Below are positions 27,275-37,318 of a DNA stretch of 64,000 nucleotides, one piece after another (the stretch's first letter is position 1; each line of letters opens with the position of its first letter). The translations under genes were made by a program, and so were the position numbers. Location: positions 1,156,629-1,220,628 of the forward strand of contig KB906767.1 in assembly GCA_000381625.1 (NCBI GenBank), read 5' to 3'. Source of the stretch: Bryobacterales bacterium KBS 96. Lineage in GTDB: Bacteria > Acidobacteriota > Terriglobia > Bryobacterales > Bryobacteraceae. Under the pieces are notes generated by a model. That model saw only the letters and a list, made by a program, of their open reading frames with translations, was not told the DNA's origin and ran no database searches.

Positions 27275-29359
27275 CGCCGTTTGTCCCGTGGGCCTCAGAT
27301 ATTCGCCGAGCCATTCAAATACATTTCGATACCAAAACCGGCTATTCTGCGGCTTCTGAATCCAGTGCCCTTCATCGGGGAACAGGATCAGTTTCGAGGG
27401 TACTTTCAGTTCCTGAAGCGCGGTGAATAACTGCTGCCCTTGCCCGACCGGCACGCGGTAATCGATCTCACCCTGAGTCACCAAGGTCGGGGTTCTGAAG
27501 TTTCTGACGTAACTCGGGTTGCTCGGCGACCACTTCTCGTACATATCGGGGTTGTCCCAGGGGAATCCCTGAAACTCCCATTTCGGAAACCATAGCTCTT
27601 CGGTCGTTCCCGCCTCGCTGCGCAAATCGTATACGCCCGCGTGAACCACCAAAGCCTTGAACCGGTCCGTGTGACCGAGAATCCAATCGATCATGTACCC
27701 GCCATAAGACGCGCCGGCCGCTCCCATCCGGGTCCGGTCCACGTACGGCAGAGTCTGCACGTAATCGGCGGTCCTCATGATGTCGTCATACGGAATGCCG
27801 CCCCAATCTCCGTTGACAGCATCGGTAAATTTCTGGCCATATCCCACCGAGCCGTGCGGATTCGGCATCACGACAACGTAGCCGGCGCTTGCGAACACCT
27901 GCGCGTTCCAGCGATAGCTCCAGCTTTCTCCCCATGCGCCCTGTGGTCCGCCATGGATCAAAAGCAGCGCCGGATACTTTTTATTCGGATCGAATCCGGG
28001 GGGCTTTATGACAAAGCTTTCAATTTTGCTGCCGTCAACCGAGTCGACCGTGAAGGACTCAAGCGGAGTCAATTGATAAGCGCCGGTCAGAGCGTCGTTG
28101 AGATGCGTCAGGGGCACGCCAGGGCCGCCGCCGGACGTGGCCCGCGAAATTTCGAGAGGCTTCGACCCGCTCTGCTCGCTATAGATCATCGTTTTGCCGT
28201 CGGGAGCGAACTGCACATCGCCAATTGTGGTTGGGCCCTGGGCAATCGTGCTCACCGGTCCGCCCGCCGCCGGGATCATCAGCAACGGCTCGTGCCCATG
28301 ATCTTCGACGGTGAAGAAAATGCGAGCCGAATCCGGAGACCAGCTGTACGAATCCACCCAACGATCAAGGCCTTCCGTCAGGATATTTAATTTTCCCGTA
28401 GCGAGTTCCAGAACCGCCAGGCGCCACATGTCACTCTCGTAACCAGCGCGAATCTGCATGCGGTAAGCAAGGTATTTTCCGTCTGGTGAATAGACGGGGC
28501 CTTCATCGGCGCCGGGATTATTAGTAATGCGCCGAGCACTGCCGCCATTCACGGGAATCGTAAAGAGATCCGTGTTGGTGCTGGTGGCCAGATCCGGATC
28601 GGTGTCGGACACATAGGTTACCGTGGTGCTATCGCGGGAGAACACGTACGGTTCGGGGCCCCCTAGCGAGAACGGCGGCACTTCAATATCGCCCGGCGTG
28701 AGGTCGCGCAAATCGCCTGTCTGGATATTCTGAATTAGCAAGTGGCCGCGGCGGCGCCCCTGGTATTGCGTCCAGTGGCGGTAGAGCAGATGTGTGAAGA
28801 CGCGCGCATGCATCTTGTTCGCGGCATCCTCATTGAGGCTTTTTTGGTTGCAGCCAGCGTCGTAGAGAAATCCGGGCGTAGCCGGGGTCGGCACGCAGGC
28901 CGGGTACACTTTGCTTGTGAACAGCAGCAGTTTGCCGTCGGGAGACACGATCTCGCCTTCCGCCTCGGTCGGCAGTGTCGTGATCTGTCTCGGATCGCCG
29001 CCATCCGCGTTCATGGACCAGATCTGCGAACTTTTGCTGCGATCGGAGATGAAATAGATCCGCTTGGAATCGGGCGACCACCGCGGCCGGCTGTTCTGCG
29101 CTCCGGCATGCGTGATCTGGATCGCACTGCCGCCATTCACCGGAACGACATAGATTTGCGTGGGCTTCGTGTCCGTGTCCATGTCCACGGTCTGCACTGT
29201 AAAAGCAACCGCCTTGCCATCGGGCGAAAGCTGGGGGTCGCCAACACGCGAGACGAGCATCATGGCGTCGAATGTAAATGGCGCCTTGTCCACCGCAAAG
29301 AGCGGCGCCACGGACCCGGCCAGCAGCACGAGCATAGCAGCATAACGCATGATCCTCAT
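27257..29359 (-). CDS. Secreted S9-family prolyl oligopeptidase-type peptidase
   Basis: 700 residues with a signal peptide (YAAMLVLLAGSVAPLFA). The N-terminal beta-propeller (about 25-430) has TolB/DPP-IV-like repeats such as DPQLSPDGKAVAFT and RPRWSPDSKRIYFIS. The alpha/beta hydrolase domain (about 440-690) carries the nucleophile in GASYGGYM, the Asp in GEIDYRVP and the His in DEGHW. It cleaves short peptides, probably dipeptides or acyl-amino acids, in the periplasm. The start could also be the ATG at 29350, which has GAGGA just ahead of it. Confidence 0.92.
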   Translation of the reverse strand: MRIMRYAAMLVLLAGSVAPLFAVDKAPFTFDAMMLVSRVGDPQLSPDGKAVAFTVQTVDMDTDTKPTQIYVVPVNGGSAIQITHAGAQNSRPRWSPDSKRIYFISDRSKSSQIWSMNADGGDPRQITTLPTEAEGEIVSPDGKLLLFTSKVYPACVPTPATPGFLYDAGCNQKSLNEDAANKMHARVFTHLLYRHWTQYQGRRRGHLLIQNIQTGDLRDLTPGDIEVPPFSLGGPEPYVFSRDSTTVTYVSDTDPDLATSTNTDLFTIPVNGGSARRITNNPGADEGPVYSPDGKYLAYRMQIRAGYESDMWRLAVLELATGKLNILTEGLDRWVDSYSWSPDSARIFFTVEDHGHEPLLMIPAAGGPVSTIAQGPTTIGDVQFAPDGKTMIYSEQSGSKPLEISRATSGGGPGVPLTHLNDALTGAYQLTPLESFTVDSVDGSKIESFVIKPPGFDPNKKYPALLLIHGGPQGAWGESWSYRWNAQVFASAGYVVVMPNPHGSVGYGQKFTDAVNGDWGGIPYDDIMRTADYVQTLPYVDRTRMGAAGASYGGYMIDWILGHTDRFKALVVHAGVYDLRSEAGTTEELWFPKWEFQGFPWDNPDMYEKWSPSNPSYVRNFRTPTLVTQGEIDYRVPVGQGQQLFTALQELKVPSKLILFPDEGHWIQKPQNSRFWYRNVFEWLGEYLRPTGQTASAVLQ

Positions 29360-29458
29360 TCTAACGGCGAATGTTACGATGACAGTACCGGAAGCGACGA
29401 GTTTGCCCGCTTTTTACGCATTTTCGCGTGGCGGGCGGTAGGACCGGTTCAACTCCAC

Positions 29459-29977
29459 ATGATCCGCACATTCCGCGGAAAGACGCCCCAGATTGCGGCT
29501 TCCGCTTACATTGACCCCAGCGCCCAGGTAATCGGCGACGTAATTGTCGGCGAACGGTCGAGCATTTGGCCGAACACATCGGTGCGCGGCGACGTCAACT
29601 CTATCCGTATTGGAGACGAAACGAGCATCCAGGACAATTCGGTTCTTCATGTCGATTACGAAGAGGATCTGAAACTGACGATCGGCAATCGTGTCACCGT
29701 GGGACACCGCGTCGTGCTGCACGGCTGCACAGTGGAGGATGAAGCGCTGATTGGAATTGGCGCGATTGTACTGAACGGAGCGCGCGTCGGGAAAGGGTCT
29801 ATTGTCGCCGCCGGGGCGCTCGTGCCCGAGGGCATGCAGATACCGCCGGAGAGCGTTGTGATGGGCGTGCCGGGAAAGATTCGCCGCGTAGTAAGCAGCG
29901 TTGAACGCGAGCGGTTTCGCGAAAACGTGGAGCACTACGTTCTGAACACGCGGCTTTACCAGGAAGAGAAATTGTGA
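29459..29977 (+). CDS. Gamma-class carbonic anhydrase-like (YrdA/CaiE) hexapeptide-repeat protein
   Basis: 172 residues of left-handed beta-helix. The Gamma-CA signatures are GDVIVGERSSIWPNTSVRGD, IGDETSIQDNSVLHVD and GHRVVLHGCTV, which provide the zinc-binding histidines. The start at 29459 is where family homology begins; the long frame from 28742 runs antisense to the peptidase and is not coding. It is divergent from the peptidase and its stop overlaps the hisS start by four bases. Confidence 0.9.
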   Translation: MIRTFRGKTPQIAASAYIDPSAQVIGDVIVGERSSIWPNTSVRGDVNSIRIGDETSIQDNSVLHVDYEEDLKLTIGNRVTVGHRVVLHGCTVEDEALIGIGAIVLNGARVGKGSIVAAGALVPEGMQIPPESVVMGVPGKIRRVVSSVERERFRENVEHYVLNTRLYQEEKL

Positions 29978-31233
29978 TCCGCGCAGTCAAAGGAACCCGC
30001 GATATTCTGCCGCCTTCGAGCGCCATCTGGAACAAGGTGGAGGCCGCGGCGCGGCGCGTTTTCGCGGCTTATAACTACGACGAAATTCGAACGCCGATCC
30101 TGGAAGAAACGGCTCTGTTCGCCCGCAGCGTTGGAGAAGACACCGATATTGTCAGCAAAGAGATGTACACGTTTGAGGATCGCGATGGATCTTCCCTGAC
30201 GTTGCGGCCCGAGTGCACGGCGTCGGTCCTGCGCGCTTACATCGAACACCGCCTGGATCAACAGCCCGGTTTGCAGAAGCTCTACTACATTGGGCCGATG
30301 TTTCGCCGCGAGCGGCCGCAGAAGGGGCGCTATCGCCAGTTCTATCAGATCGGCGCGGAAGCCATCGGCTCGGAGTCGCCGTTCGTCGATGCCGAAGTGA
30401 TCGAGATGGTGATCGCGATCCTTCATGAACTGGGAATCGAGGATTTCCAGCTACTCTTGAATTCCGTCGGCTGCAAGAAGTGCCGTGCGAAGTTCGTCGA
30501 AGTGTTGCGCGAGCGCCTAAAGATTGTCGCGCCCACAATGTGTGGCGATTGCCAGCGCCGCGCCGAAGTAAACCCACTTCGCGTGCTCGACTGCAAAGTT
30601 CCGGAAGACCAGCCGATTATCGACTCGCTGCCGTCGATTCTCGATTACCTCGACGAACCCTGCCGCGATCATTTCCGCCGCGTACGGGAATATCTGGAAG
30701 AGCGTCAGATTCGATTCGAGATTAAGCCACGACTGGTGCGAGGACTCGATTACTACACTCGGACAACATTTGAAATCACGCACGGCTCATTGGGCGCACA
30801 AAATTCGATTCTGGGCGGCGGCCGCTATGACGGCCTCGCCGAGAACCTCGGATCGAAAACACCGGCGCCGGGAATCGGCTTCTCGATCGGGGAAGATCGC
30901 CTGGTGATGACGGTAGAAGAGAAGCAATCCATTGAGCAGTCCACACTCGACCTGTATATCGCGCCCATGGGCGATGCTGCCTTACGGCATTGCGGCGTAC
31001 TGGCGGGCGATATCCGGAAACTCGGGGTTTCCGTCGAGGTCGGCGTCGATCATAAGCTGAAGCGGATGATGGAGCTTGCCAACAAGCTGCGCGCCCGCTA
31101 CACGCTCATCGTTGGTGACAACGAGATCGTGTCGAAATCGTACGCGCTGAAAGACATGGCATCCGGCGAACAGGTTGTGCTGAACCACCAGGAACTGATG
31201 CAGCGGCTGCGCCCGGCCGGGACCGGAATTTAA
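29974..31233 (+). CDS. hisS: Histidyl-tRNA synthetase
   Basis: 419 residues, starting at a GTG that overlaps the previous stop (GTGA). Class II motifs are seen: KGTRDILPPSS, motif 2 (FRRERPQKGRYRQFYQ), the histidine A motif LVRGLDYYTRTTFE, motif 3 GGGRYDGL and GFSIGEDRL, and a C-terminal anticodon-binding domain. It charges tRNA-His. It forms an operon with gamma-CA and aspS. Confidence 0.96.
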   Translation: MIRAVKGTRDILPPSSAIWNKVEAAARRVFAAYNYDEIRTPILEETALFARSVGEDTDIVSKEMYTFEDRDGSSLTLRPECTASVLRAYIEHRLDQQPGLQKLYYIGPMFRRERPQKGRYRQFYQIGAEAIGSESPFVDAEVIEMVIAILHELGIEDFQLLLNSVGCKKCRAKFVEVLRERLKIVAPTMCGDCQRRAEVNPLRVLDCKVPEDQPIIDSLPSILDYLDEPCRDHFRRVREYLEERQIRFEIKPRLVRGLDYYTRTTFEITHGSLGAQNSILGGGRYDGLAENLGSKTPAPGIGFSIGEDRLVMTVEEKQSIEQSTLDLYIAPMGDAALRHCGVLAGDIRKLGVSVEVGVDHKLKRMMELANKLRARYTLIVGDNEIVSKSYALKDMASGEQVVLNHQELMQRLRPAGTGI

Positions 31234-31247
31234 CGAAGAAAAGAATA

Positions 31248-33029
31248 ATGGCTGAAGTGAAACTGGATTTTTTGGGCGATCTCCGCCGCACCCATAGTTG
31301 CGGCACGCTCCGGGCCTCTGACGCGGGCCAAACGGCTCTCCTGATGGGATGGGTCCACCGGCGGCGCGATTTGGGCGGAGTCATTTTTATTCATCTCCGA
31401 GACCGCGACGGCGTAACTCAGTTAGTTTTTAATGAGAGCGAAAATCGTGAGGCGCACCAGCGCGCGCAGGAACTCAGCTCGGAATTCGTCATCGCAGCGC
31501 AAGGCACGGTGAGGCTACGCAGCGCCGATACGGTGAATCCCGCAATCGCGACCGGCGAAGTCGAGATCGCTGTCGACAAGATCTGGATTCTGAACGAATC
31601 GCGCACGCCGCCATTTCCGCTTGAAGAAAACGTCGACGTGAAAGAAGACGTCCGCCTGAAATATCGCTACGTAGATCTGCGCCGCCCGCACATGCAACGC
31701 AACATCATCATGCGCGCCAAGATTGCGTTCGCGGTGCGCCAGGCGCTGTACGAGCAGGGTTTCCTTGAAATCGAAACGCCGTTTATGACGCGTTCGACGC
31801 CGGAGGGTGCGCGCGATTACCTGGTGCCCAGCCGCGTGCAGCCCGGCAATTTCTATGCCCTGCCCCAGTCCCCGCAGATCTTTAAGCAACTGCTGATGGT
31901 GAGCGGGTATGAACGGTATTTTCAGATCGTCCGCTGTTTCCGCGATGAAGACTTACGCGCCGACCGCCAGCCCGAATTCACGCAGATCGATCTCGAGATG
32001 TCTTTCCCGCAAGAGGAACAGATTTTCGAAGTGATCGAGCCGCTGATTTTCCGGGTTTGTGAAGCGGCGGGACACGCGATCGAAAAGACCATCCCGCGGA
32101 TTACGTTCGAAGAAGCGATGCGGTCCTACGGCAGCGACAAGCCCGACCTGCGCATCCCGCCGTTTCATTGCGTCGAGGATCTCTTTCCCGGCGCGGGACT
32201 CACTCCGGAGGGGTTGCCTCTTGTCGCCATTCACGTCCCGAAAGTAGGACATCTCAGCCGCAAGGAACGCGACGAGCTGAAAGCATTTGGACAGGAGCGC
32301 GGTCTACGGGTGTACGACGACCCGAAACGCCTGGACCGTGATTTTCCCGAAGCTATGGCGCAGGTGCGCGAGCGGGTGAAACCGGCGGAAGACGATCTGC
32401 TGATGCTGGCAGGCTGGGGCGGCGCCGTGGAGGGCGCGTTACCCGAAAGAACGGCATTGCTCGCGTGCGGCCAACTGCGGCTGCAAATCGCGCAAAAATA
32501 CAACGACCGCCACAAACTGCTCGATCCCGCTGTCCTGAAGTTCCTTTGGGTCGTCGATTTCCCAATGTTCGAATGGAACAGCGAGGATGATCGATGGGTT
32601 GCGGCGCATCATCCGTTCACATCGGTGCATGATGGAGATCTCGATAAGCTTGAAACCGACCCCGCGCACTGCCGCGCGAAGTCGTACGATCTTGTTTTAA
32701 ATGGCGTGGAGCTTGGCTCCGGTTCTATCCGTATCCATCGACGGGACGTGCAGACGAAAGTATTTGCCGCCCTCGGCTTCAGCGAAGAGGAAGCCAAGCG
32801 CCGCTTCGGATTCCTGCTGGAAGCCTTGGAATATGGCGCGCCCCCGCATGGCGGAATTGCGCTCGGGCTGGACCGGTTGGTGATGCTGCTGGCCGGCGAA
32901 AGTTCCATCCGCGAAGTGATTCCATTCCCGAAAACGGCCAAAGGAACCGACTTGATGTGCGAAGCGCCATCGCCGGTTCCCGAGCGCCAGTTGCGCGAAC
33001 TGGGCATCCGGCTGGCGGTAAAGCAATAA
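31248..33029 (+). CDS. aspS: Aspartyl-tRNA synthetase (probably Asp/Asn-discriminating type undetermined)
   Basis: 593 residues, the bacterial long form. The N-terminal OB-fold (LLMGWVHRRRDLGGVIFIHLRD) is followed by class II motifs (FLEIETPFMTRSTPEGARD, CFRDEDLRADRQPEFTQID, GLDRLVMLLAG), and the GAD insertion domain lies in the middle. Whether it is a discriminating or non-discriminating enzyme cannot be settled here, since no gatCAB or asnS is in view. Fourteen bases separate it from hisS. It is followed by a repeat-rich, gene-free stretch. Confidence 0.96.
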   Translation: MAEVKLDFLGDLRRTHSCGTLRASDAGQTALLMGWVHRRRDLGGVIFIHLRDRDGVTQLVFNESENREAHQRAQELSSEFVIAAQGTVRLRSADTVNPAIATGEVEIAVDKIWILNESRTPPFPLEENVDVKEDVRLKYRYVDLRRPHMQRNIIMRAKIAFAVRQALYEQGFLEIETPFMTRSTPEGARDYLVPSRVQPGNFYALPQSPQIFKQLLMVSGYERYFQIVRCFRDEDLRADRQPEFTQIDLEMSFPQEEQIFEVIEPLIFRVCEAAGHAIEKTIPRITFEEAMRSYGSDKPDLRIPPFHCVEDLFPGAGLTPEGLPLVAIHVPKVGHLSRKERDELKAFGQERGLRVYDDPKRLDRDFPEAMAQVRERVKPAEDDLLMLAGWGGAVEGALPERTALLACGQLRLQIAQKYNDRHKLLDPAVLKFLWVVDFPMFEWNSEDDRWVAAHHPFTSVHDGDLDKLETDPAHCRAKSYDLVLNGVELGSGSIRIHRRDVQTKVFAALGFSEEEAKRRFGFLLEALEYGAPPHGGIALGLDRLVMLLAGESSIREVIPFPKTAKGTDLMCEAPSPVPERQLRELGIRLAVKQ

Positions 33030-33137
33030 CGGCGCACTCGATTACCGAAGCGGCCGTGTTGGTTCAAAGGCTTTCGATTCGCAAATACAGCGGCGTATAA
33101 AAAGCTTCTTAAAACGGCCCCCTATAATCCCGCTCGG

Positions 33138-33430
33138 ATGGCCCGCTCCCTCACGGTCGCGGTTCCGTGCTGGCGTTGTGAATCGAAGGACCATCCTGAA
33201 CTTGCTGGCGCGCGGGTGCTCGGTTCCGAACCACGACTGCGAATGCGTGCCTCATGCCCTACGGGCCACCCAAAGTGATGAAGACGTCCATCAATCAGCA
33301 CTGAACCGCGACTGTGAAGGAGCGGACTATCGACCCAATCTAGCCACGCACGCCGAGCGTCTTCAACGGAATGGTCCTTTCCGCAATACGTGCTCGTATT
33401 TGCGAACAGGCGTGCAAAGGCCCTTCTTAA
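33138..33430. repeat. Cluster of diverged NRDREGAD repeats and a shared relic (gene-free stretch 33030-33446)
   Basis: A plus-direction partial copy lies at 33138-33175 (GCTCCCTCACGGTCGCGGTT). Two inverted copies lie at about 33214-33250 (degenerate) and 33263-33328 (GAACCGCGACTGTGAAGGAG). The relic shared with 1342-1391 lies at 33381-33430. The inverted arrangement could fold into a hairpin. The remainder of this 417-base gap after aspS shows no gene. Confidence 0.68.
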
Positions 33431-33446
33431 TTTAGAGAACGCTGCT

Positions 33447-34375
33447 TTACGGGAGTGGCAGCATTGCCGATCCCATCGCGCCCGAAGTGATGTCACGAAG
33501 GACAACACGGAGCTTCTTCGCTTCTTTGGGAACGGAAAGCTGCTGTTGCAATGAATGCTCTTTCTGCCGGAACGAAGAAACGTCCTCCGGCGCGAGCGCC
33601 AGCCGGATGGTCGAGTGCTTTCCCTGCTCCATCCGGTTTCCTGCCGCATCATAGAAAGCAAAAACAAGATCCAGAAGATCGCGCGCCTTACCGTCCTGAA
33701 CGCGCAGCGGAAGACTGCCGGCGTTGAATTGGACCGACGCCAGAGTTGCGCCATCTCCATCGCTGCGTAGCTGGACAGCAAGAGGAATGGCGTTCATGTC
33801 CAGAGGTGTGACCAGCCCTCGCTCCACCGCTTTCAACCGGCTGGCTTCATCCGGTGAAAGAGCGTAATCCAGATACAGATGGGGATACAAAAGCTGCACA
33901 CCTTTTCTCTTGCAAATCATTTCGATGCGATGCACGGGGTCCGCGTTTGCCGCGTTGGTCGCTTGCCAGGACACTTCGTACGAACACCTGCCATCTCGCA
34001 AGGCATCGTGAACCGCATCGCTGAGGAGATCGTAGTCGTGATAGTATCGGCCGCCGGTAAGGCCGGCAAGCTGGGCAACTCGAGTCCCCATGGATTCCTG
34101 TTTGAATTTGCGCCCTGGCGGTGGCAAGTTCAGGCTATCGAACGTGCCGAAGCGCGACGGCGTCCACGCTCCTCCCATACCCTGTCCAAAACAGTTGATT
34201 GAATAGAGTGACGTGCCGGTTCGCTGTAGCGCAGTCAGCATCGAAATCCACGCATCGCGCGAAGAGTTACGGCTACGAAATCCAACGTTGCCGGTGCCGC
34301 TCTCGTTTGAGAGTGTACACCGGCGGCGAATGTAAGGAACAGCGCAACACGCCACACTGAAGCATCATTTCGCAT
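33447..34375 (-). pseudogene. Remnant of a secreted VWFA-related protein (internal deletion and frameshift)
   Basis: From the ATG at 34375 the frame encodes a clear signal peptide (SVWRVALFLTFAAGVHSQ) and stops after 46 residues. Overlapping it, one frame over, the DNA carries the second half of an acidobacterial VWFA-type protein: SRNSSRDAWISMLTALQ, TGTSLYSINCFG, then VAQLAGLTGGRYYHD and a long C-terminal beta-rich part to 33447. The conserved N-terminal beta domain, the MIDAS strand (DxSxS) and about 150-200 residues that normally link the two parts are missing. The intact-looking frame starting at 34355 has no signal or proper start. Function is likely lost. Confidence 0.68.
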
Positions 34376-34579
34376 CAATTCTAAAAAAGCAAAACGGCAG
34401 CCCTGCTTGCAGGCGCGTGTATTTTCCTGCTGCGGTCCAACGACGTCACAGCATAAATTCAAGCGCTTGCTGTATTCAACCCCAATGTATTTTTCTCGCC
34501 GGTCGAACAGCATGCCGGAGATCTCTAGCTTATCGACACTCGTCGCCGTGCCCCCGCGCCGCCGTGGCATACTGTGGCC

Positions 34580-35083
34580 ATGACGGCAGGCACGCAACTC
34601 TCCGTGGAAGAATATCTCGCGACCACGTTCCGGCCGGACTGCGACTACGTTGACGGAGTGGTGGAGGAGCGGAACGTGGGGGAGTGGGATCATAGCCTCG
34701 TCCAGTCGAGACTTACGCAATACTTTTTGAACATCGCCAAAGATACCGAACTATTTGGCGTCGTAGAACTCAGAGTCCGAGTACGACCCGGGAAGTTCCG
34801 AATCCCCGACGTTTGCGTTCTCCGCGGTAAACCAAACGAGCAAGTCCTCACGCATCCGCCCCTGGTTTGCATCGAGATTCTTTCAAAGGACGACACCATC
34901 TCGAAGATGAACGAACGCATCCGCGATTACCTGGAGTTCGGTGTTCCCGTGGTGTGGGTTGTCGATCCGCGTGAAAAGCGCATCTGGATTTATCGCCGCA
35001 GCGGTCTCGAAGAAGCCGCCGGGAATGCGGTAATGGTCGACGGAACCAACGTGACGATTCCATTCAGTGCAATTTTCGATTGA
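34580..35083 (+). CDS. Uma2-family (DUF820) putative restriction-like endonuclease
   Basis: 167 residues. The PD-(D/E)XK-like core is visible: IPDVCVL, then VCIEILSKDDTISKMNERIRDYLEFGVPVVWVVDP. The Asp, Glu and Lys positions fit the family. The ATG at 34580 is preferred to a GTG at 34574. Such proteins are abundant in cyanobacteria and acidobacteria; they are often orphan genes, and their biological role is unknown. It stands alone, with a small gap to the DUF6916 gene. Confidence 0.86.
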   Translation: MTAGTQLSVEEYLATTFRPDCDYVDGVVEERNVGEWDHSLVQSRLTQYFLNIAKDTELFGVVELRVRVRPGKFRIPDVCVLRGKPNEQVLTHPPLVCIEILSKDDTISKMNERIRDYLEFGVPVVWVVDPREKRIWIYRRSGLEEAAGNAVMVDGTNVTIPFSAIFD

Positions 35084-35116
35084 CACCTTCGAGAGAGGCT
35101 TCCTACACTGAGAGCC

Positions 35117-35452
35117 GTGCCGCTAACGATTGCCGAATACACACCTGACACGTTTGCTTCGCGGATCGGCGAGTGCTTTCACTTCACAACTGCGGATGAG
35201 CGCGCTCTTCGCGGCCTCGAATTGAGTTTGACCTTACTTGAGGTTCGCGGACCCAAGCGGCCGGATGCAAACGGGCGCGAGCCGTTCTCGCTGCTGTTCG
35301 CCGCGCCGGGGGACATCCCGTTCCTACAGGGACTCTGTCTGTTGCATCATCCGGATTTCGCAAGCGAGCAGTTGTTTATGACGCGCGTGATGCCCCCGCG
35401 TGGCAAATCGTCCGAAGAGTACGGGTCTTATTACGAGGCTATCTTCGGCTAG
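35117..35452 (+). CDS. DUF6916-like small protein
   Basis: 111 residues. LTIAEYTPDTFASRIGECFHF, LTLLEVRGP, FSLLFAAPGD, LCLLHHPDF and a YYEAIFG end resemble DUF6916, a small beta-rich family found next to phage-tail-like collar proteins in many soil bacteria. It starts at a GTG. It is followed immediately by a GNAT acetyltransferase, which is the usual neighbour. No tail or collar gene is present here, so the pair may be a remnant or a complete minimal form. Function unknown. Confidence 0.6.
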   Translation: MPLTIAEYTPDTFASRIGECFHFTTADERALRGLELSLTLLEVRGPKRPDANGREPFSLLFAAPGDIPFLQGLCLLHHPDFASEQLFMTRVMPPRGKSSEEYGSYYEAIFG

Positions 35453-35466
35453 TGCCTCTGGAGCAA

Positions 35467-35979
35467 ATGCCGGCGGCGGTGATCTTGCGGCCTCAGACGC
35501 AGGCGGACGACGTTTTCCTGTTCGAGTTATACGCCAGTACTCGCGAAGAAGAAACCGCCGCCTTCGGTTTTAACGCCGAACAGAGCCGCCAGTTTCTGCG
35601 GAGCCAGTTCGAACTTCAGACAATTCACTACCGGCGCCATTACGAAGGAGCCTCGTTCGACATCCTCGAAGTGAACGGTCAAGCCGCGGGCAAGCTATAT
35701 GTCCATCGCGGCGCGAGAGAATGGCGGGTCATGGATATCGCCCTTCTGCCGCAGTTTCGAAATCGCGGCGCCGGAACGTCGCTGCTCCGTTCTCTGCTGG
35801 AAGACGCGGACCGGACAGGTGTTCCCGTGACAATTCACGTCGAGGAATACAACCGGGCCCGCCAGTTATATGAACGGCTCGGCTTCCAGGTGAAAGAACA
35901 GCAGGGAATTTACCTTCTGCTGGAGCGGGCGCGGCGTGCCGCGCCCCCACCCGTACAAGAACCCGGATTTACGCGCTAA
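35467..35979 (+). CDS. GNAT-family N-acetyltransferase
   Basis: 170 residues from the ATG at 35467, which has GGAG upstream; a GTG at 35452 overlapping the previous stop is the alternative. The acetyl-CoA-binding motif A is [24 protein letters not shown], with the usual QxxGxG/A pattern modified to RNRGAG, and motif B is [12 protein letters not shown]. The substrate is not predictable. It overlaps the convergent Gfo/Idh/MocA gene by 11 bases. Confidence 0.88.
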   Translation: MPAAVILRPQTQADDVFLFELYASTREEETAAFGFNAEQSRQFLRSQFELQTIHYRRHYEGASFDILEVNGQAAGKLYVHRGAREWRVMDIALLPQFRNRGAGTSLLRSLLEDADRTGVPVTIHVEEYNRARQLYERLGFQVKEQQGIYLLLERARRAAPPPVQEPGFTR

Positions 35980-37318
35980 TCGGGTGATCCTGGGAACGCC
36001 AATTCTCGGCGTCCCAATACTTCACTTTGTTGTCGCGATACGAGTCGACCGCGAGGCTGATCAGCACCTGAGCATGGGCAGCGGTCTCGACATCAAGATG
36101 CGGCTTCTCGCGCGTGCGCATACAGTGCAGGAAGTTGCCGACGTGGGCCATCATCATGTCACTTTGCTCCACGGGGATGCGGACCTCCTCCTTCCCGTAC
36201 TTATAGTCCGGGAACGGACCCTTCTCGTCGTTATCGGAAAGGCTAACGATCTCAGGCTTTACGGTCAAATACGGGCTGTAGCGCTCGAACATGCCGTGCT
36301 CGACCATGACGAGCGTGCCTTCGTGACCGCGGATCAGGCCGGGAATGTGCTGCGAGTTCGCCATCGACGAGCTTAATACCAGCGAGTGGCCCTCCGGATA
36401 TTCCGCGAGCAAATGAAACGTATCGGGCACTTCGCGGTCGTGGAACGCGTAGATGCCGCCGGAAGCGACCACGCGCGTTGGAAACTGCGGCTTGTACCAA
36501 CAAATATTGAGCGGAGCCACAACGTGGAAGAAGAGATCAGTCGCTATGCCGCCGGAATAGTCCCAATATTTACGGAACCGGAAGAAACGGTCCGGGTCCC
36601 ACGGCCGCTTGGGAGCGGGTCCCAGCCACATGCTCCAATTGATGTAGTCGTCGCCTTTGCCGTTCGGGCCGGCGTTGGGCTCGATGGGCCAGTTCCATTC
36701 GCCTTCAATCGAATTGCGATGATACGAGCCCTGGCTCATAATCATTTTGCCGATCATGCCGTCGGCAATCGCTTTCTTCGCTTTCCACCATTGATCCGCC
36801 GAAGTTGTCTGCGACCCGACCTGCACGATACGCTTCGACTCGCGGGCCGTATCCACAAGTTTTTTCGCTTCCTCCAGCGTGTGGCACATCGGCTTTTCGA
36901 GATAGACGTCCTTGCCTTTGTCGAGCGCCTCTAAAGCGATGGTCGCGTGCCAGTGGTCAGGAGTCGCCACAATCACGGCGTCCACGTCGGACCGGGCAAT
37001 TAACTCACGATAATCGGCGTAGGCCTTGCATTGATGATTTTCGGCATTGATCCGGCGCCGCTTTGTGTAAACATCGCAGACACCTACGATCTGGCATGCA
37101 TTGTTGTTCTCGCGGGCATACTTCGCGAACGATTTACCGTCGGAAGTGCCGCGGCCGCCACAGCCAATGAGGCCGACATTGATCCGGTCGTTCGCTCCAA
37201 TTACGCGGCCGGGATTCAGTTTGTTCGGCGATCCGAAGGCGCGCCCTGCCATCGCAAGGCCGGCGCTTACCGCACTCGCCTGCTTCAAAAATTTGCGCCG
37301 ATCGACGTGTTCAGACAT
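35969..37318 (-). CDS. Tat-exported Gfo/Idh/MocA-family oxidoreductase
   Basis: 449 residues. A twin-arginine signal ([15 protein letters not shown]) is followed by an NAD(P)-binding Rossmann domain ([12 protein letters not shown], about 46-57). [16 protein letters not shown] and [16 protein letters not shown] give the catalytic EKP motif. The C-terminal GFO_IDH_MocA fold follows. Enzymes of this sort oxidise or rearrange sugars, and the Tat-exported group is frequent in Bryobacterales and planctomycetes. The cofactor must be bound before export. No sugar-use genes are adjacent. Confidence 0.92.
   Translation of the reverse strand: MSEHVDRRKFLKQASAVSAGLAMAGRAFGSPNKLNPGRVIGANDRINVGLIGCGGRGTSDGKSFAKYARENNNACQIVGVCDVYTKRRRINAENHQCKAYADYRELIARSDVDAVIVATPDHWHATIALEALDKGKDVYLEKPMCHTLEEAKKLVDTARESKRIVQVGSQTTSADQWWKAKKAIADGMIGKMIMSQGSYHRNSIEGEWNWPIEPNAGPNGKGDDYINWSMWLGPAPKRPWDPDRFFRFRKYWDYSGGIATDLFFHVVAPLNICWYKPQFPTRVVASGGIYAFHDREVPDTFHLLAEYPEGHSLVLSSSMANSQHIPGLIRGHEGTLVMVEHGMFERYSPYLTVKPEIVSLSDNDEKGPFPDYKYGKEEVRIPVEQSDMMMAHVGNFLHCMRTREKPHLDVETAAHAQVLISLAVDSYRDNKVKYWDAENWRSQDHPISA

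Noticed and set aside
28742-29458. Long plus-strand frame leading into the gamma carbonic anhydrase
   Set aside because: The first 240 residues lie antisense to the S9 peptidase and have no family resemblance; homology starts at the ATG at 29459.
33122-33781. Minus-strand frame across the repeat cluster
   Set aside because: Its first half is antisense-frame reading of the VWA remnant and the rest runs through repeats; no start signal or family.
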